Positions 1-7,487 of a stretch of 32,366 nt of DNA are shown piece after piece. Every line of letters begins with the position of its first letter. The stretch's first letter is position 1. Under the pieces are notes generated by a model that was not told the DNA's origin, made no database searches, and worked only from the letters and a program-made list of their open reading frames with translations. Both the position numbers and the translations under genes were made by a program. This stretch comes from Actinomycetota bacterium (GTDB lineage: Bacteria > Actinomycetota > Acidimicrobiia > Acidimicrobiales > Ilumatobacteraceae), in contig JAQCGT010000016.1 of assembly GCA_027730505.1 (NCBI GenBank), positions 1 to 32,366 on the forward strand, written 5' to 3'.

Positions 1-647
1 TTGGCTGACTCCACGAACATCGCCGGGTTGACGGTGATGAACAGAGCGTCGGCCTCGGCCACAAGTTGGCCAGTCTCAACCACGATCAGTTCACCGGTCA
101 TTGTGATCTTGCGTCCGGCCCGTTCGGTGGCTCGGACCCGACACGCGAGACGCGTGTCGAGTGGTGTCCCCGCCCGATAGGTGATGGTCAGTCGACCGGT
201 GAACGCGGCTTCGTCGATAATTCCGAGAACAAAGCCGAAGATGTCGTCGAACAGTGCCGCAACGATGCCGCCGTGAGAGCGACCAGGCGCGCCTTCGTGC
301 GCTGCGCGAAGGGTGACGAACGCCTCGATGTCATCACCGTGTCGATGCAACTCGGTGTCGAGGCCCCATGGTGACGCCGAACCCGAGACCGGTCGATCCG
401 TATACGCGTGCGTGATAGGGCCTTCGGGGTAGCGGTATCTGCTGTGATCGCCGAAGCTCGAAGGGTCACGACGGCGCGATTCCCCTCCGTCGAGTTCTGT
501 GATCATTTCCTCGATTGTCCGAGCGCATCGCTCGAGCACCTCGATTGAGGCGTGACGGCCGGCAAAGGAGTGCCCCACATCTCGAATAGCCGTTCCGAGT
601 CGGACCCGGGCGCTAACGAGGCGTTCGTCGACTTGAGCTTCGGTCAC
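1..647 (-). CDS. PaaI/THEM4-like hotdog thioesterase (3' end cut by window edge)
   Basis: Probable acyl-CoA thioesterase of the 4HBT hotdog superfamily. The minus-strand frame is open from a GTG at 647 to the window edge; an in-frame stop lies just upstream at 660-662. The first ~75 residues are charged and family-poor. The hotdog core follows, with the motif HGGIVAALFDDIFG, which matches the conserved HGG..A...D helix entry of PaaI-like enzymes, and the strand segments RLTITYRAGTPLD and RKITMTGEL. The C terminus (after ...NPAMFVESA) lies outside the window. It sits 46 bp after sufU on the same strand and may be read from the suf transcript. The substrate is unknown. The start is uncertain because no clear ribosome binding site was seen. 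Confidence 0.8.
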   Translation of the reverse strand, partial: MTEAQVDERLVSARVRLGTAIRDVGHSFAGRHASIEVLERCARTIEEMITELDGGESRRRDPSSFGDHSRYRYPEGPITHAYTDRPVSGSASPWGLDTELHRHGDDIEAFVTLRAAHEGAPGRSHGGIVAALFDDIFGFVLGIIDEAAFTGRLTITYRAGTPLDTRLACRVRATERAGRKITMTGELIVVETGQLVAEADALFITVNPAMFVESA

Positions 648-693
648 ACACCGAGAATGTCAGGTCGACCTCGCCGGTCGCGTATCGGTGAGG

Positions 694-1143
694 TCAGACA
701 CCGGATTCGTCGAGCGCTTGGGCGAGTGTGTTCCAGGCCAGGACGGCGCACTTAATACGGACCGGGAACTTCACCACACCTTGGAGAGCCTCGAGATCAC
801 CGAGAGGCGGGCTCTCGAGATGCTCGTCGTGGACATGATCCTCGATCGACATCATGTGCTTGAAGCGATGGATGATTGCGCGCGCCTCGTTGACTGGTCG
901 GCCGATAACGGCTTGGGTCATCATCGACGCCGAACTTTGCGAGATCGAGCAACCTTGCCCCGCCGTCTTCACATCGCTCACGACGCCATCGGCAATCAGG
1001 AGGTGCAGCGTGATCTCGTCGCCGCACAGCGGATTGTGGCCCTCGACAATGGTCGCCGGAGGTGACTCGATCTCCCCACGGTTACGAGGATTGCGATAGT
1101 GGTCGAGGATGATCTCTCGGTAGAGGTCTTCGAGTCCCGGCAT
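694..1143 (-). CDS. sufU: SufU iron-sulfur cluster assembly protein
   Basis: Zn-dependent sulfurtransferase partner of SufS in the Gram-positive/actinobacterial SUF pathway; it accepts persulfide sulfur from the desulfurase. The protein has 149 aa, the usual SufU size. The ligand set is visible: Cys40 and Asp42 in NPLCGDE, Cys65 in GQGCSISQSSASMM and Cys132 in IKCAVLAW. The N terminus LYREIILDHYRNPRNRG is typical. The ATG at 1143 is chosen over an upstream open stretch because AGGAGGA (1147-1153) precedes it and the family N terminus begins there. It is third in the sufC-sufS-sufU run, 14 bp after sufS. Confidence 0.96.
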   Translation of the reverse strand: MPGLEDLYREIILDHYRNPRNRGEIESPPATIVEGHNPLCGDEITLHLLIADGVVSDVKTAGQGCSISQSSASMMTQAVIGRPVNEARAIIHRFKHMMSIEDHVHDEHLESPPLGDLEALQGVVKFPVRIKCAVLAWNTLAQALDESGV

Positions 1144-1157
1144 GTGTCCTCCTTCGC

Positions 1158-2387
1158 TCAGAATCCGAAGATGTCGTTGGCTCCGGCGAGGCCCTCGCAC
1201 AGGGCGTCGACGTCGCTGCGGTCGTTGTAGAGATACATACTCGCTCTTACGGTGGCGTTCGCACCCATCTGACGCATGAGGGGCTTTGCGCAGTGATGTC
1301 CGGCCCGCACACACACGTTCTTCTCATCGAGCACCTGGCTGACGTCATGTGGGTGAAGGTCTCTGAAGGCGAAGCTGATGACCCCGCCGCGTTCTTCGAC
1401 GTTCGCCGGTCCGTGAATGGTGATGTCCGATCCGAAGCGTTCGGTGAGGCTGTCGAGTGCGTATCTCGTCAAGTCCATCTCATGTCGGCGAATCTCAGCC
1501 ATGCCGATCGATGACAGATAATCGATGGCGGCGCCAAAGCCGATCGCTTCGACGATCGCTGGTGTACCAGCTTCGAACTTTGCTGGAACCGGCGCACAGG
1601 TGAATCGGTCGAGGCGGACATCATCGATCATGTTGCCGCCTCCGAGGAGGGGCGGTAGCGCCTCCAGAATTTCAGAGCGGCCCCAGAGAGCGCCGATACC
1701 GGAGGGACCAAGCATCTTGTGGGCGGAAAAGGCGCACAGATCGGCGCCCATCGCAACCACATCGGTGACCGAGTGCGGCACTGACTGGCAAGCGTCAACC
1801 ATGGCGATCGCACCGGCCTGGTGGGCAGCATCGCAGAGCAGGCGCACCGGGTTGAGCGTGCCAAGCACATTGCTCATGGCGGTGAACGACAGCACCTTGG
1901 CACCATCGAGAAGCCGATCGAGGTCGGTGAGGTCGAGATGGCCGTCGTCGGTGAGTGGGATCCAGCGCAGTTCGATGCCTCGCTCAGCAGCCATCATCTG
2001 CCACGGCACCACATTGGCGTGGTGTTCCATGTGGGTCAGGACAACCGCGTCGCCGGGCGACAGACGAGCCCGAGACCATCCTTGAGCGAAGAGATTGAGT
2101 GCCTCAGTGGCATTGCGGCTGAAAACCACTTCGTCCGCCGACGGCGCATTGACGAACGTTGCGATCTTCGCTCTCGCCCCTTCATAAGCGTCGGTTGCAG
2201 CGGCGGCCATGCGATATGCGCTGCGATTGATCGGGGCGTAGGCGTCGCGCATGAACGCCGACATGGCGTCGATCACCTGATTGGGTTTCTGGGAGGTGTT
2301 TGCCGAGTCGAGGTAGATGACACGCCGACCGTCGATACTGCGTTCGAGAAAGGGGAAGTCCTTTCGGATCGTCTCGAGGTTGATCAC
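1158..2387 (-). CDS. sufS: SufS cysteine desulfurase
   Basis: PLP-dependent class V (group II) cysteine desulfurase that takes sulfur from L-cysteine and passes it to SufU for Fe-S cluster building in the cytoplasm. It has 409 aa. Key residues are Lys224 in FSAHKMLGPSGIG (PLP Schiff base), His122-His123 in THMEHHAN, Asp198 in MVDACQSV and the catalytic Cys366 in VRAGHHCAKPLM. Its ATG overlaps the sufC stop by 4 bp (ATGA), so it is probably translationally coupled. All expected residues are present. Confidence 0.97.
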   Translation of the reverse strand: MINLETIRKDFPFLERSIDGRRVIYLDSANTSQKPNQVIDAMSAFMRDAYAPINRSAYRMAAAATDAYEGARAKIATFVNAPSADEVVFSRNATEALNLFAQGWSRARLSPGDAVVLTHMEHHANVVPWQMMAAERGIELRWIPLTDDGHLDLTDLDRLLDGAKVLSFTAMSNVLGTLNPVRLLCDAAHQAGAIAMVDACQSVPHSVTDVVAMGADLCAFSAHKMLGPSGIGALWGRSEILEALPPLLGGGNMIDDVRLDRFTCAPVPAKFEAGTPAIVEAIGFGAAIDYLSSIGMAEIRRHEMDLTRYALDSLTERFGSDITIHGPANVEERGGVISFAFRDLHPHDVSQVLDEKNVCVRAGHHCAKPLMRQMGANATVRASMYLYNDRSDVDALCEGLAGANDIFGF

Positions 2388-3154
2388 GTAAGGCTCCTGA
2401 ACGATTCGTAGCCGTCGCTTTCGAGCCGTTCAACGAGATCCATTCCGCCGCTGGCGACGATGCGGCCCCCCATCATGATGTGCACGTGATCGGGTGCGAC
2501 CTCATCGAGGAGACGCTGGTAGTGCGTGATCAGCACCACACCCATCTCGGGTCGATCGGCGCGAACCTCCCTGATACCGCTCGCCACGATGCGCAACGCG
2601 TCGATGTCGAGACCCGAATCGGTCTCGTCGAGAATGGCGATCTCAGGCTCGAGAATGGCCATCTGCATCACCTCGTTGCGCTTCTTCTCACCGCCTGAGA
2701 ATCCTTCGTTGAGATACCGATCAACGAACGATGAGTCCATGCCGAGGCGCTTCATCCATTCCATTGCGGAGAGCCTCAGTTCAAGAACCGACAGGTCGAT
2801 GCCCTTGCGGGCTGACAGCGCTTGTCGAAGGAACTGGATCACCGAGACACCGGGGATCTCCTGGGGATACTGGAACGCGAGGAACATTCCTCGACGCGCT
2901 CGTTCGTCAGGTCCGTCTTCGAGCACCGACTCGCCCTTCACGACAATGTCGCCCGACTCCACTCGGTATTCGGGGGAGCCGAGAAGTGTCGATCCAAGCG
3001 TCGACTTGCCGCTGCCGTTGGGGCCCATGATCGCATGCACCTCGCCGGCACCAACGGTCAGGTTGAGTCCACGCAGGATTGGTTCTGATTCGCCGTCGGT
3101 GTCGGGGCACGCAACGAGGTCACGTATCTCGAGCAGAGGGTTCCCGGCAACCAT
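2384..3154 (-). CDS. sufC: SufC Fe-S assembly ATPase
   Basis: ABC-type ATPase of the SufBCD scaffold, 256 aa, cytoplasmic. Walker A is GPNGSGKST (44-52), the signature is FSGGEKKR (152-159), Walker B is AILDETDSGLD (173-183) and the switch His is in LITHYQ. SufC normally acts with SufB and SufD, but neither is next to it: the gene upstream is a desaturase. It begins its own transcription unit. There is no Shine-Dalgarno, a TAGAAT hexamer lies 7 bp before the ATG, and a perfect 16-bp palindrome lies 35 bp upstream. This is the first gene of sufC-sufS-sufU. Confidence 0.97.
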   Translation of the reverse strand: MVAGNPLLEIRDLVACPDTDGESEPILRGLNLTVGAGEVHAIMGPNGSGKSTLGSTLLGSPEYRVESGDIVVKGESVLEDGPDERARRGMFLAFQYPQEIPGVSVIQFLRQALSARKGIDLSVLELRLSAMEWMKRLGMDSSFVDRYLNEGFSGGEKKRNEVMQMAILEPEIAILDETDSGLDIDALRIVASGIREVRADRPEMGVVLITHYQRLLDEVAPDHVHIMMGGRIVASGGMDLVERLESDGYESFRSLT

Positions 3155-3161
3155 GGACGCA

Positions 3162-3167
3162 ATTCTA
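3162..3167 (-). promoter_or_regulatory. Candidate -10 element of sufC (leaderless start)
   Basis: TAGAAT on the minus strand, separated by 7 bp from the sufC ATG. The transcript would start at or next to the ATG, which fits the lack of a ribosome binding site. Confidence 0.6.
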
Positions 3168-3188
3168 CGAGTGGGAGCAGGCTATTAG

Positions 3189-3204
3189 CACTATCTAGAT
3201 AGTG
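3189..3204. promoter_or_regulatory. Perfect 16-bp palindrome, candidate suf operator
   Basis: CACTATCTAGATAGTG reads identically on both strands and is AT-rich within GC-rich surroundings. It lies between the desaturase stop and sufC, just upstream of and touching the expected -35 region of the candidate sufC promoter. A repressor or activator of iron-sulfur assembly (SufR- or Rrf2-type) is the obvious guess, but the binding protein is not known from this sequence. Confidence 0.55.
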
Positions 3205-3211
3205 GAAACCC

Positions 3212-4219
3212 TCAGCGTGTTGGGCTGGCTGAGGCAAGTGCCCTCCACAGCGCCGAATAACTCGGGTACTGGTACTCGTCGGTGACATATCCGGATGCTT
3301 CGAGTGCCCGGTGGTACTCCGCGAGACTGCGGAATGGAACCCCGGCATCGACGTGATGGGCCAGGTGATAGCCGAGTTGGTAGGGCGCCATGATGAATCG
3401 AGCGAGTACGCCTTGGCGAACCGAATGCGTTGTCACCCGACGGTCATCGGACGCCCCCAGGCCGCCGTGTTCAGCGATCGAGCGCAGGCGATTGATCACC
3501 CGCCAGATGGTGAGGTAGGGCAGGAGCCACAAGATGAGGTAGGCGAGGGGCTGCCCGGTGAGCAGTGCCACAGTGAAGAGGCCACTTTGAACGCCGAGGA
3601 TCTGGATCAGAACACGACGTTGGCGGGGATCGTGCCATCGCTGCCTGGCGAACTGCGCGCGAAGGAGTCTCAACCCGGTCCTCCCGGTTGCATCGCGTAC
3701 GAGCTTGCGGCGCAGTGATGCCTGAGTGATCGGGTAGCCCTGGTACAGCGGAAGATCGGGTTCCTCAGGGCCGAACTCCCGGCGGTGATGAGCCATGTGG
3801 ACCCGACGGTACGCATCGGTTGAGACCAGCCCTGGGTAGCCAAGGAGCCACCGTCCGACGAGATCGTTCAGCCGCCTACTACTGAACAGCAGCCTGTGTG
3901 CCGCCTCGTGCATGAGCGCTGCGAACTGCGCATGCGCCCGGCCCATCAGGACGAACGCCGGTATCCACGCCCACCATCCGATACGGATCGCCAACCAGAT
4001 GATGGCAACGGTTTGGGCGTAGAGCGTCACGATGGTCAGGGCGTTGCGCAGATTGGGAATCCGTCGCAACCGTCGCCTGAAATTCGGTGTGGGTCGACCA
4101 TCCGGGGAGACAAGCTCCGTTGCCGCTCCCGGCTGCAGTACGCCGTCGGGAGGTCTCATGCCGCCGAGACGAGGCGCAAACGATGAGTCGTACGCGATGG
4201 AAGCGCCGTTGGATACCAC
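3212..4219 (-). CDS. Membrane fatty-acid desaturase family protein
   Basis: Di-iron membrane desaturase/hydroxylase family, 335 aa. Three histidine boxes are visible: HEAAH (104-108), HMAHH (141-145) and HLAHH (285-289); an extra His is in AEHGG (251). Hydrophobic segments lie at about 60-95 and 205-240. Likely role: O2-dependent desaturation of membrane acyl chains, though hydroxylation or carotenoid ring modification cannot be excluded. The GTG start at 4219 is supported by TAGTTT 6 bp upstream; an ATG at 4159 is the alternative. It lies 57 bp upstream of sufC, but the sufC promoter suggests separate control. Confidence 0.88.
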   Translation of the reverse strand: MVSNGASIAYDSSFAPRLGGMRPPDGVLQPGAATELVSPDGRPTPNFRRRLRRIPNLRNALTIVTLYAQTVAIIWLAIRIGWWAWIPAFVLMGRAHAQFAALMHEAAHRLLFSSRRLNDLVGRWLLGYPGLVSTDAYRRVHMAHHRREFGPEEPDLPLYQGYPITQASLRRKLVRDATGRTGLRLLRAQFARQRWHDPRQRRVLIQILGVQSGLFTVALLTGQPLAYLILWLLPYLTIWRVINRLRSIAEHGGLGASDDRRVTTHSVRQGVLARFIMAPYQLGYHLAHHVDAGVPFRSLAEYHRALEASGYVTDEYQYPSYSALWRALASASPTR

Positions 4220-4225
4220 GCCGTC

Positions 4226-4231
4226 AAACTA
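4226..4231 (-). promoter_or_regulatory. Candidate -10 element of the desaturase gene
   Basis: TAGTTT on the minus strand, 6 bp before the GTG at 4219; no ribosome binding site is seen, consistent with leaderless transcription. Confidence 0.45.
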
Positions 4232-4251
4232 CAGCGAGGGGTGTCGGGCGA

Positions 4252-4866
4252 TCACCACCCGCGTTCGATCCATGCGGGCAGATGAGGGCGTTCCGTCCCG
4301 ATCGTGGTGTCGAGGCCATGGCCGGGCAGCACGATGGTGTCAGTCGGGAACGGCATGAGCAGTTCGTCGATGGAATGGATGATCGTGCCGAAATCGCCGC
4401 CGTCAAAATGGGTGGCGCCAGGTCCACCCGGGAACAAGGTGTCGCCGGTGAACAGCAGGGGAGTCGACTCCAGGTGGAAAGAAACTGATCCGGGTGTGTG
4501 GCCCGGGGTCGGAATAGGACGAAGCCGGAGCGATCCGAACTCGATCATCTCCACCCCGTCGAGCAGCGCGTCATACCCGACGTCGGCCAGCATCGGTGCG
4601 TCAGCTGAGAGCACCGCCACCTCATAGCCAGCCTCCCGCATTTCGGTGACAGCGCCGATGTGATCGAAATGTCCATGCGTTTCGAGCACACGGGTCACGC
4701 CGAGCTTCGACGCCAGTTCCAACAGACGCTCGTGCTCGTTCGCCGCATCGATGAGCACTGCCTCGCCGGTGCGACGGCAGCGGATGACGAAGACGTTGTT
4801 GTCATACGACCCGACGACCACTCGGTGAACTTCGACGTCAGCGTTGTGCCAGTGCAGCGTCTCCAT
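4252..4866 (-). CDS. MBL-fold metallo-hydrolase (glyoxalase II-like)
   Basis: Metallo-beta-lactamase fold hydrolase, 204 aa from the chosen start. Metal-binding motifs run in order: THGHFDHIG (HxHxDH), PTPGHTPGS, FTGDTLF and LPGHG. This is the pattern of hydroxyacylglutathione hydrolase-like and persulfide dioxygenase-like enzymes; the substrate cannot be told. The ATG at 4866 has GGGAG 9 bp upstream. A second ATG at 4893 abuts the vapC stop codon directly and would add 9 residues through coupling. The gene follows vapBC on the same strand. Confidence 0.92.
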   Translation of the reverse strand: METLHWHNADVEVHRVVVGSYDNNVFVIRCRRTGEAVLIDAANEHERLLELASKLGVTRVLETHGHFDHIGAVTEMREAGYEVAVLSADAPMLADVGYDALLDGVEMIEFGSLRLRPIPTPGHTPGSVSFHLESTPLLFTGDTLFPGGPGATHFDGGDFGTIIHSIDELLMPFPTDTIVLPGHGLDTTIGTERPHLPAWIERGW

Positions 4867-4893
4867 GTCGCGAGTCTCCCACCCAATGATCAT

Positions 4894-5295
4894 CTACGTC
4901 GACCAGACCTCGAATCCGAGCTCGGCCGCCAGCGAGATCTGTGACGGATCGACGGTCGCAAACACCACGGGCGAGGGCAGTCGCGTTGCTGCGGCGAGAT
5001 GGATGGCATCGGTCATGCGCATCATTCGGCGACGGGCGAGTTCGGCCGCTATTTCAAGACAGCCTGCGTCGACGGGCACCACATATAAGAAGTCCCAGGT
5101 AATGCGGAGCGCGTCCTCCAAGTCGGCGCGTTGGATCGGATCGTCCGTCAGGCGGTCGATTGCTGGAAGCGCCTCGGCAAGCGCGAGAGCGGACGCGCAT
5201 CGCACGTCATGGTGAGACATGGCATCGAGCATCGACGGGCGATGCGGACCATCGACTGTTGCTGCAAGCAGGGCGCTGGAATCGAGCAAGAGCAT
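4894..5295 (-). CDS. VapC-type PIN-domain toxin
   Basis: PIN-domain endoribonuclease of a type II toxin-antitoxin pair, 133 aa. The four acidic metal-binding positions are visible: Asp5 in LLLDSSALL, Glu41 in ALAEALP, Asp96 in RMTDAIHLA and Asp116 in FATVDPSQ. The start at 5295 follows a G-rich ribosome binding stretch (GGGGGTGAG) and lies 4 bp after the antitoxin stop, the usual tight antitoxin-toxin order. The RNA target is unknown. No active-site loss is seen, so the toxin should be functional. Confidence 0.9.
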   Translation of the reverse strand: MLLLDSSALLAATVDGPHRPSMLDAMSHHDVRCASALALAEALPAIDRLTDDPIQRADLEDALRITWDFLYVVPVDAGCLEIAAELARRRMMRMTDAIHLAAATRLPSPVVFATVDPSQISLAAELGFEVWST

Positions 5296-5299
5296 GGTC

Positions 5300-5569
5300 T
5301 CACCCCCGCAATTCCCGCAAGGCTTGGTCGATGCGAGTGCCGCTCCAGACGCGAACCGGAGGGAGCGGGCGCCACGCCCCGTGCCGTCGAGGTGCGTTGA
5401 CAGCGCTCGATGCGAGCAGCTGCTCCATGCCGGGCGAGTCAGTGTCGATGGGGCGTATCACCGCAATTGGCTGGCCACGGTCGCTCACGATGGTGGACTC
5501 GCCGTGGCGGGCTCGCCGCAGCACTGCCGCGAGGTCACGTCGCAGGTCACGAACACCCAATGTGTACAT
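5300..5569 (-). CDS. Phd/YefM-type antitoxin (VapB role)
   Basis: Antitoxin partner of the PIN toxin, 89 aa. The N-terminal domain (LGVRDLRRDLAAVLRRARHG, then VSDRGQPIAVIRPI) matches the Phd/YefM DNA-binding fold. The C-terminal tail (WRPLPPVRVWSGTRIDQ) should wrap the toxin. The ATG at 5569 is chosen because the Phd domain begins there and a TAATGT hexamer lies 8 bp upstream; GTG 5593 and ATG 5581 are in-frame alternatives. A 24-bp inverted repeat covers this start, as expected for autoregulation by the toxin-antitoxin complex. Confidence 0.87.
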   Translation of the reverse strand: MYTLGVRDLRRDLAAVLRRARHGESTIVSDRGQPIAVIRPIDTDSPGMEQLLASSAVNAPRRHGAWRPLPPVRVWSGTRIDQALRELRG

Positions 5570-5582
5570 AGGTGTACACATT
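5559..5582. promoter_or_regulatory. Inverted-repeat operator of the toxin-antitoxin operon
   Basis: Perfect inverted repeat with 10-bp arms: AATGTGTACA, spacer TAGG, TGTACACATT. It spans the antitoxin ATG and overlaps the TAATGT -10-like hexamer (5578-5583). Its AT-richness stands out. It should bind the antitoxin or the complex and block RNA polymerase. Confidence 0.7.
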
Positions 5583-5623
5583 ACAACTTGCACGATGGTG
5601 CCACCAGCCGAGAGAATCTCTGC

Positions 5624-6739
5624 ATGAACTTTGCATTCACCGAAGAACAGGATGAACTGCGCTCGACGATTCGGGCCTTCATGGAAGCGAAAAGCTCGGA
5701 AGAGGCAGTCCGTGAGCAGATGGAGACCGAGAACGGCTTCGACGCCGATGTCTGGTCACAGATGGCAGAGCAGATGGGTCTGCAGGGCCTTCACATCCCC
5801 GAAGAGTACGGCGGGTCGGGCTTCTCGTATGTCGAGCTTGGAATCGTGCTCGAGGAGATGGGCCGAGCGCTTCTGTGCGCCCCGTTCTTCTCGTCGGTGG
5901 TGCTTGCCGCGAACACCCTGATGCAGTCAGGAGACGACGCAGCCAAGGCCGCCCACCTTCCGGGTATCGCTGCCGGCTCGACCATTGCAACGTTGGCGTT
6001 CACCGAGCCCAGCGGCAAATGGGACGAGGCAGGCATCACGATGCAGGCCAACGGCTCTGGCTCTGACGTCACCCTCAGTGGAACGAAGTCGTTCGTCATC
6101 GACGGACACATCGCCGACCTCATCATCGTCGCCGCCCGCTCTGCAGCCGGTGTGAGTCTCTACACCGTGGCGGGTGATGCCGCTGGACTGACCCGCACAG
6201 CGCTCTCCACCATGGATCAGACTCGCCGTCAGGCCCGCCTCGACTTCGACAACACGCCAGCCACGTTGCTCGGGTCAGAAGGCAAGGGCTGGGACGTTCT
6301 GGCGACAGTCCTAGATCTCGCTGCGGTTGGCCTTGCCGCCGAGCAGGTGGGAGGCGCCCAATTCGTCCTTGAGATGGCCGTGCAGTACGCCAAGGACCGG
6401 GTCCAGTTCGGTCGTCCGATCGGCTCGTTCCAGGCCATCAAGCACAAGTGTGCCGACATGCTGCTCGAGGTCGAGTCGGCAAAGTCGGCCGCGTACTACG
6501 GTCTGTGGTGCGCCAGTGAGATGAACGACGAGTTGCCCTCGGTGGCGTCGCTCGCCAAGGCCTACTGCTCCGAGGCCTACTTCCACGCCACGGCTGAGAA
6601 CATCCAGATCCACGGCGGCATCGGATTCACGTGGGAGCACCCTGCTCACCTGTACTTCAAGCGAGCAAAGTCCTCCGAGCTGATGTTCGGTGACCCCACG
6701 TACCACCGCGAACTCCTCGCCCAGCGGATCGGGATCTGA
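5624..6739 (+). CDS. Acyl-CoA dehydrogenase
   Basis: FAD-dependent acyl-CoA dehydrogenase, 371 aa, forming the trans-2,3 double bond of an acyl-CoA or a CoA-activated side chain. The N-terminal helical domain starts at MNFAFTEEQDELRSTIRAF. The middle contains LAFTEPSG, and the C-terminal half contains DRVQFGRPIGSFQAIKH and IQIHGGIGFTWEHPAHLYFK, where Glu of FTWEHP aligns with the usual catalytic Glu position. The pattern resembles actinobacterial FadE enzymes of steroid/branched-chain degradation, which often work as heterotetramers; that is inference. The ATG at 5624 begins the family N terminus. It is divergent from the toxin-antitoxin pair. Confidence 0.93.
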   Translation: MNFAFTEEQDELRSTIRAFMEAKSSEEAVREQMETENGFDADVWSQMAEQMGLQGLHIPEEYGGSGFSYVELGIVLEEMGRALLCAPFFSSVVLAANTLMQSGDDAAKAAHLPGIAAGSTIATLAFTEPSGKWDEAGITMQANGSGSDVTLSGTKSFVIDGHIADLIIVAARSAAGVSLYTVAGDAAGLTRTALSTMDQTRRQARLDFDNTPATLLGSEGKGWDVLATVLDLAAVGLAAEQVGGAQFVLEMAVQYAKDRVQFGRPIGSFQAIKHKCADMLLEVESAKSAAYYGLWCASEMNDELPSVASLAKAYCSEAYFHATAENIQIHGGIGFTWEHPAHLYFKRAKSSELMFGDPTYHRELLAQRIGI

Positions 6740-6770
6740 GCACCGGCCCGTCAACCACGGGCAAGCGACA

Positions 6771-6776
6771 TAGTGT
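6771..6776 (+). promoter_or_regulatory. Candidate -10 element for the 6783 gene
   Basis: TAGTGT, 6 bp before the GTG start at 6783; no ribosome binding site is visible. Confidence 0.4.
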
Positions 6777-6782
6777 CTTGGT

Positions 6783-7250
6783 GTGGACCCAGTCACGCTC
6801 ATCTTCGTAGTGGCAGCGGCGATCGCAACCTTTGCGATCGCCGCTGGCGCGATTGGGCGGGAGGCCCGCCGCCTCGACTCGATCGCCCCGCGGGCCGTGT
6901 ACGTGCTTGAAGAGGCAGTTGACTACGTGGCCGATCGGTTGCCTGAGCGCAGCCAGGCGCGACTCACACCCGCTGAGGTCGAGGCGCTTCTCGTTGCCCA
7001 CATGAACTGGTTACACCTTCATGGGCTTGCGCCCGATCGGGTGATCGACCTTCGTCAAGGAATCGATGAGACGCTGGTGGTCGCTGAAGACGCGCTTGTT
7101 GCTCACCTCCTTGGGGAGTCCGAGGCACTGGGAGTCGAATTGCTCGATGACGTCGACGTCGTAGAAGTTGTCACCGCTCACCTCAACTACTTCGAGGCGA
7201 TTGGTGCGGTCGGCCCGCAGGCACCTCCCGACGACGTCATCGTTGGCTAG
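6783..7250 (+). CDS. Membrane-anchored protein of unknown function
   Basis: 155 aa, not recognised as a named family. One N-terminal transmembrane segment lies at about residues 5-25 (VTLIFVVAAAIATFAIAAGA). A charged, mostly helical cytoplasmic-type domain follows, with two similar short blocks: VEALLVAHMNWLHLHGL and VEVVTAHLNYFEAIGAVG. These may be an internal repeat. Start GTG at 6783. It is followed within 10 bp by another small gene, and then by the hydrolase-fold protein, suggesting a three-gene unit. Confidence 0.75.
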   Translation: MDPVTLIFVVAAAIATFAIAAGAIGREARRLDSIAPRAVYVLEEAVDYVADRLPERSQARLTPAEVEALLVAHMNWLHLHGLAPDRVIDLRQGIDETLVVAEDALVAHLLGESEALGVELLDDVDVVEVVTAHLNYFEAIGAVGPQAPPDDVIVG

Positions 7251-7260
7251 CGTGTCGTCC

Positions 7261-7485
7261 ATGGAACGCCCGACGCGCTTCGAGCACACGCGGTACCTCG
7301 GTGACAAGAGAACGCAATTGGTCTACGACCTCGATGAGTGGTCCGACGGCTCGGTGATCGATGACATCGTGGCGGCAGAGACCGGTATCTGTTTCGGACC
7401 GGACACGCTCGCGGAAGCGAGGAACCGGGGCTACACGTTGGCCCGTCCGGGGCTCACGCGCCGGCATCGTCGCCCTCGGGCCTGA
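7261..7485 (+). CDS. Small protein of unknown function
   Basis: 74 aa, not recognised. It is acidic in the middle (VYDLDEWSDG, VIDDIVAAETG) with a basic C-terminal tail (RPGLTRRHRRPRA). It contains FGPDTLAEARNRGY, and the N terminus reads RFEHTRYLGDKR. No signal peptide or membrane segment. The ATG at 7261 is chosen; a GTG at 7252, directly after the preceding stop codon, is possible. It ends 2 bp before the next gene. The packing between coding genes and the frame-wide codon pattern support it as real. Confidence 0.65.
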   Translation: MERPTRFEHTRYLGDKRTQLVYDLDEWSDGSVIDDIVAAETGICFGPDTLAEARNRGYTLARPGLTRRHRRPRA

Positions 7486-7487
7486 CG

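Noticed and set aside
188-469. Minus-strand open frame of 93 codons at the left end
   Set aside because: It is out of frame with the thioesterase, whose hotdog motif is clear in another frame.
5219-5623. N-terminal extension of the acyl-CoA dehydrogenase
   Set aside because: The extra 135 codons are antisense to the toxin-antitoxin genes and have no acyl-CoA dehydrogenase similarity.
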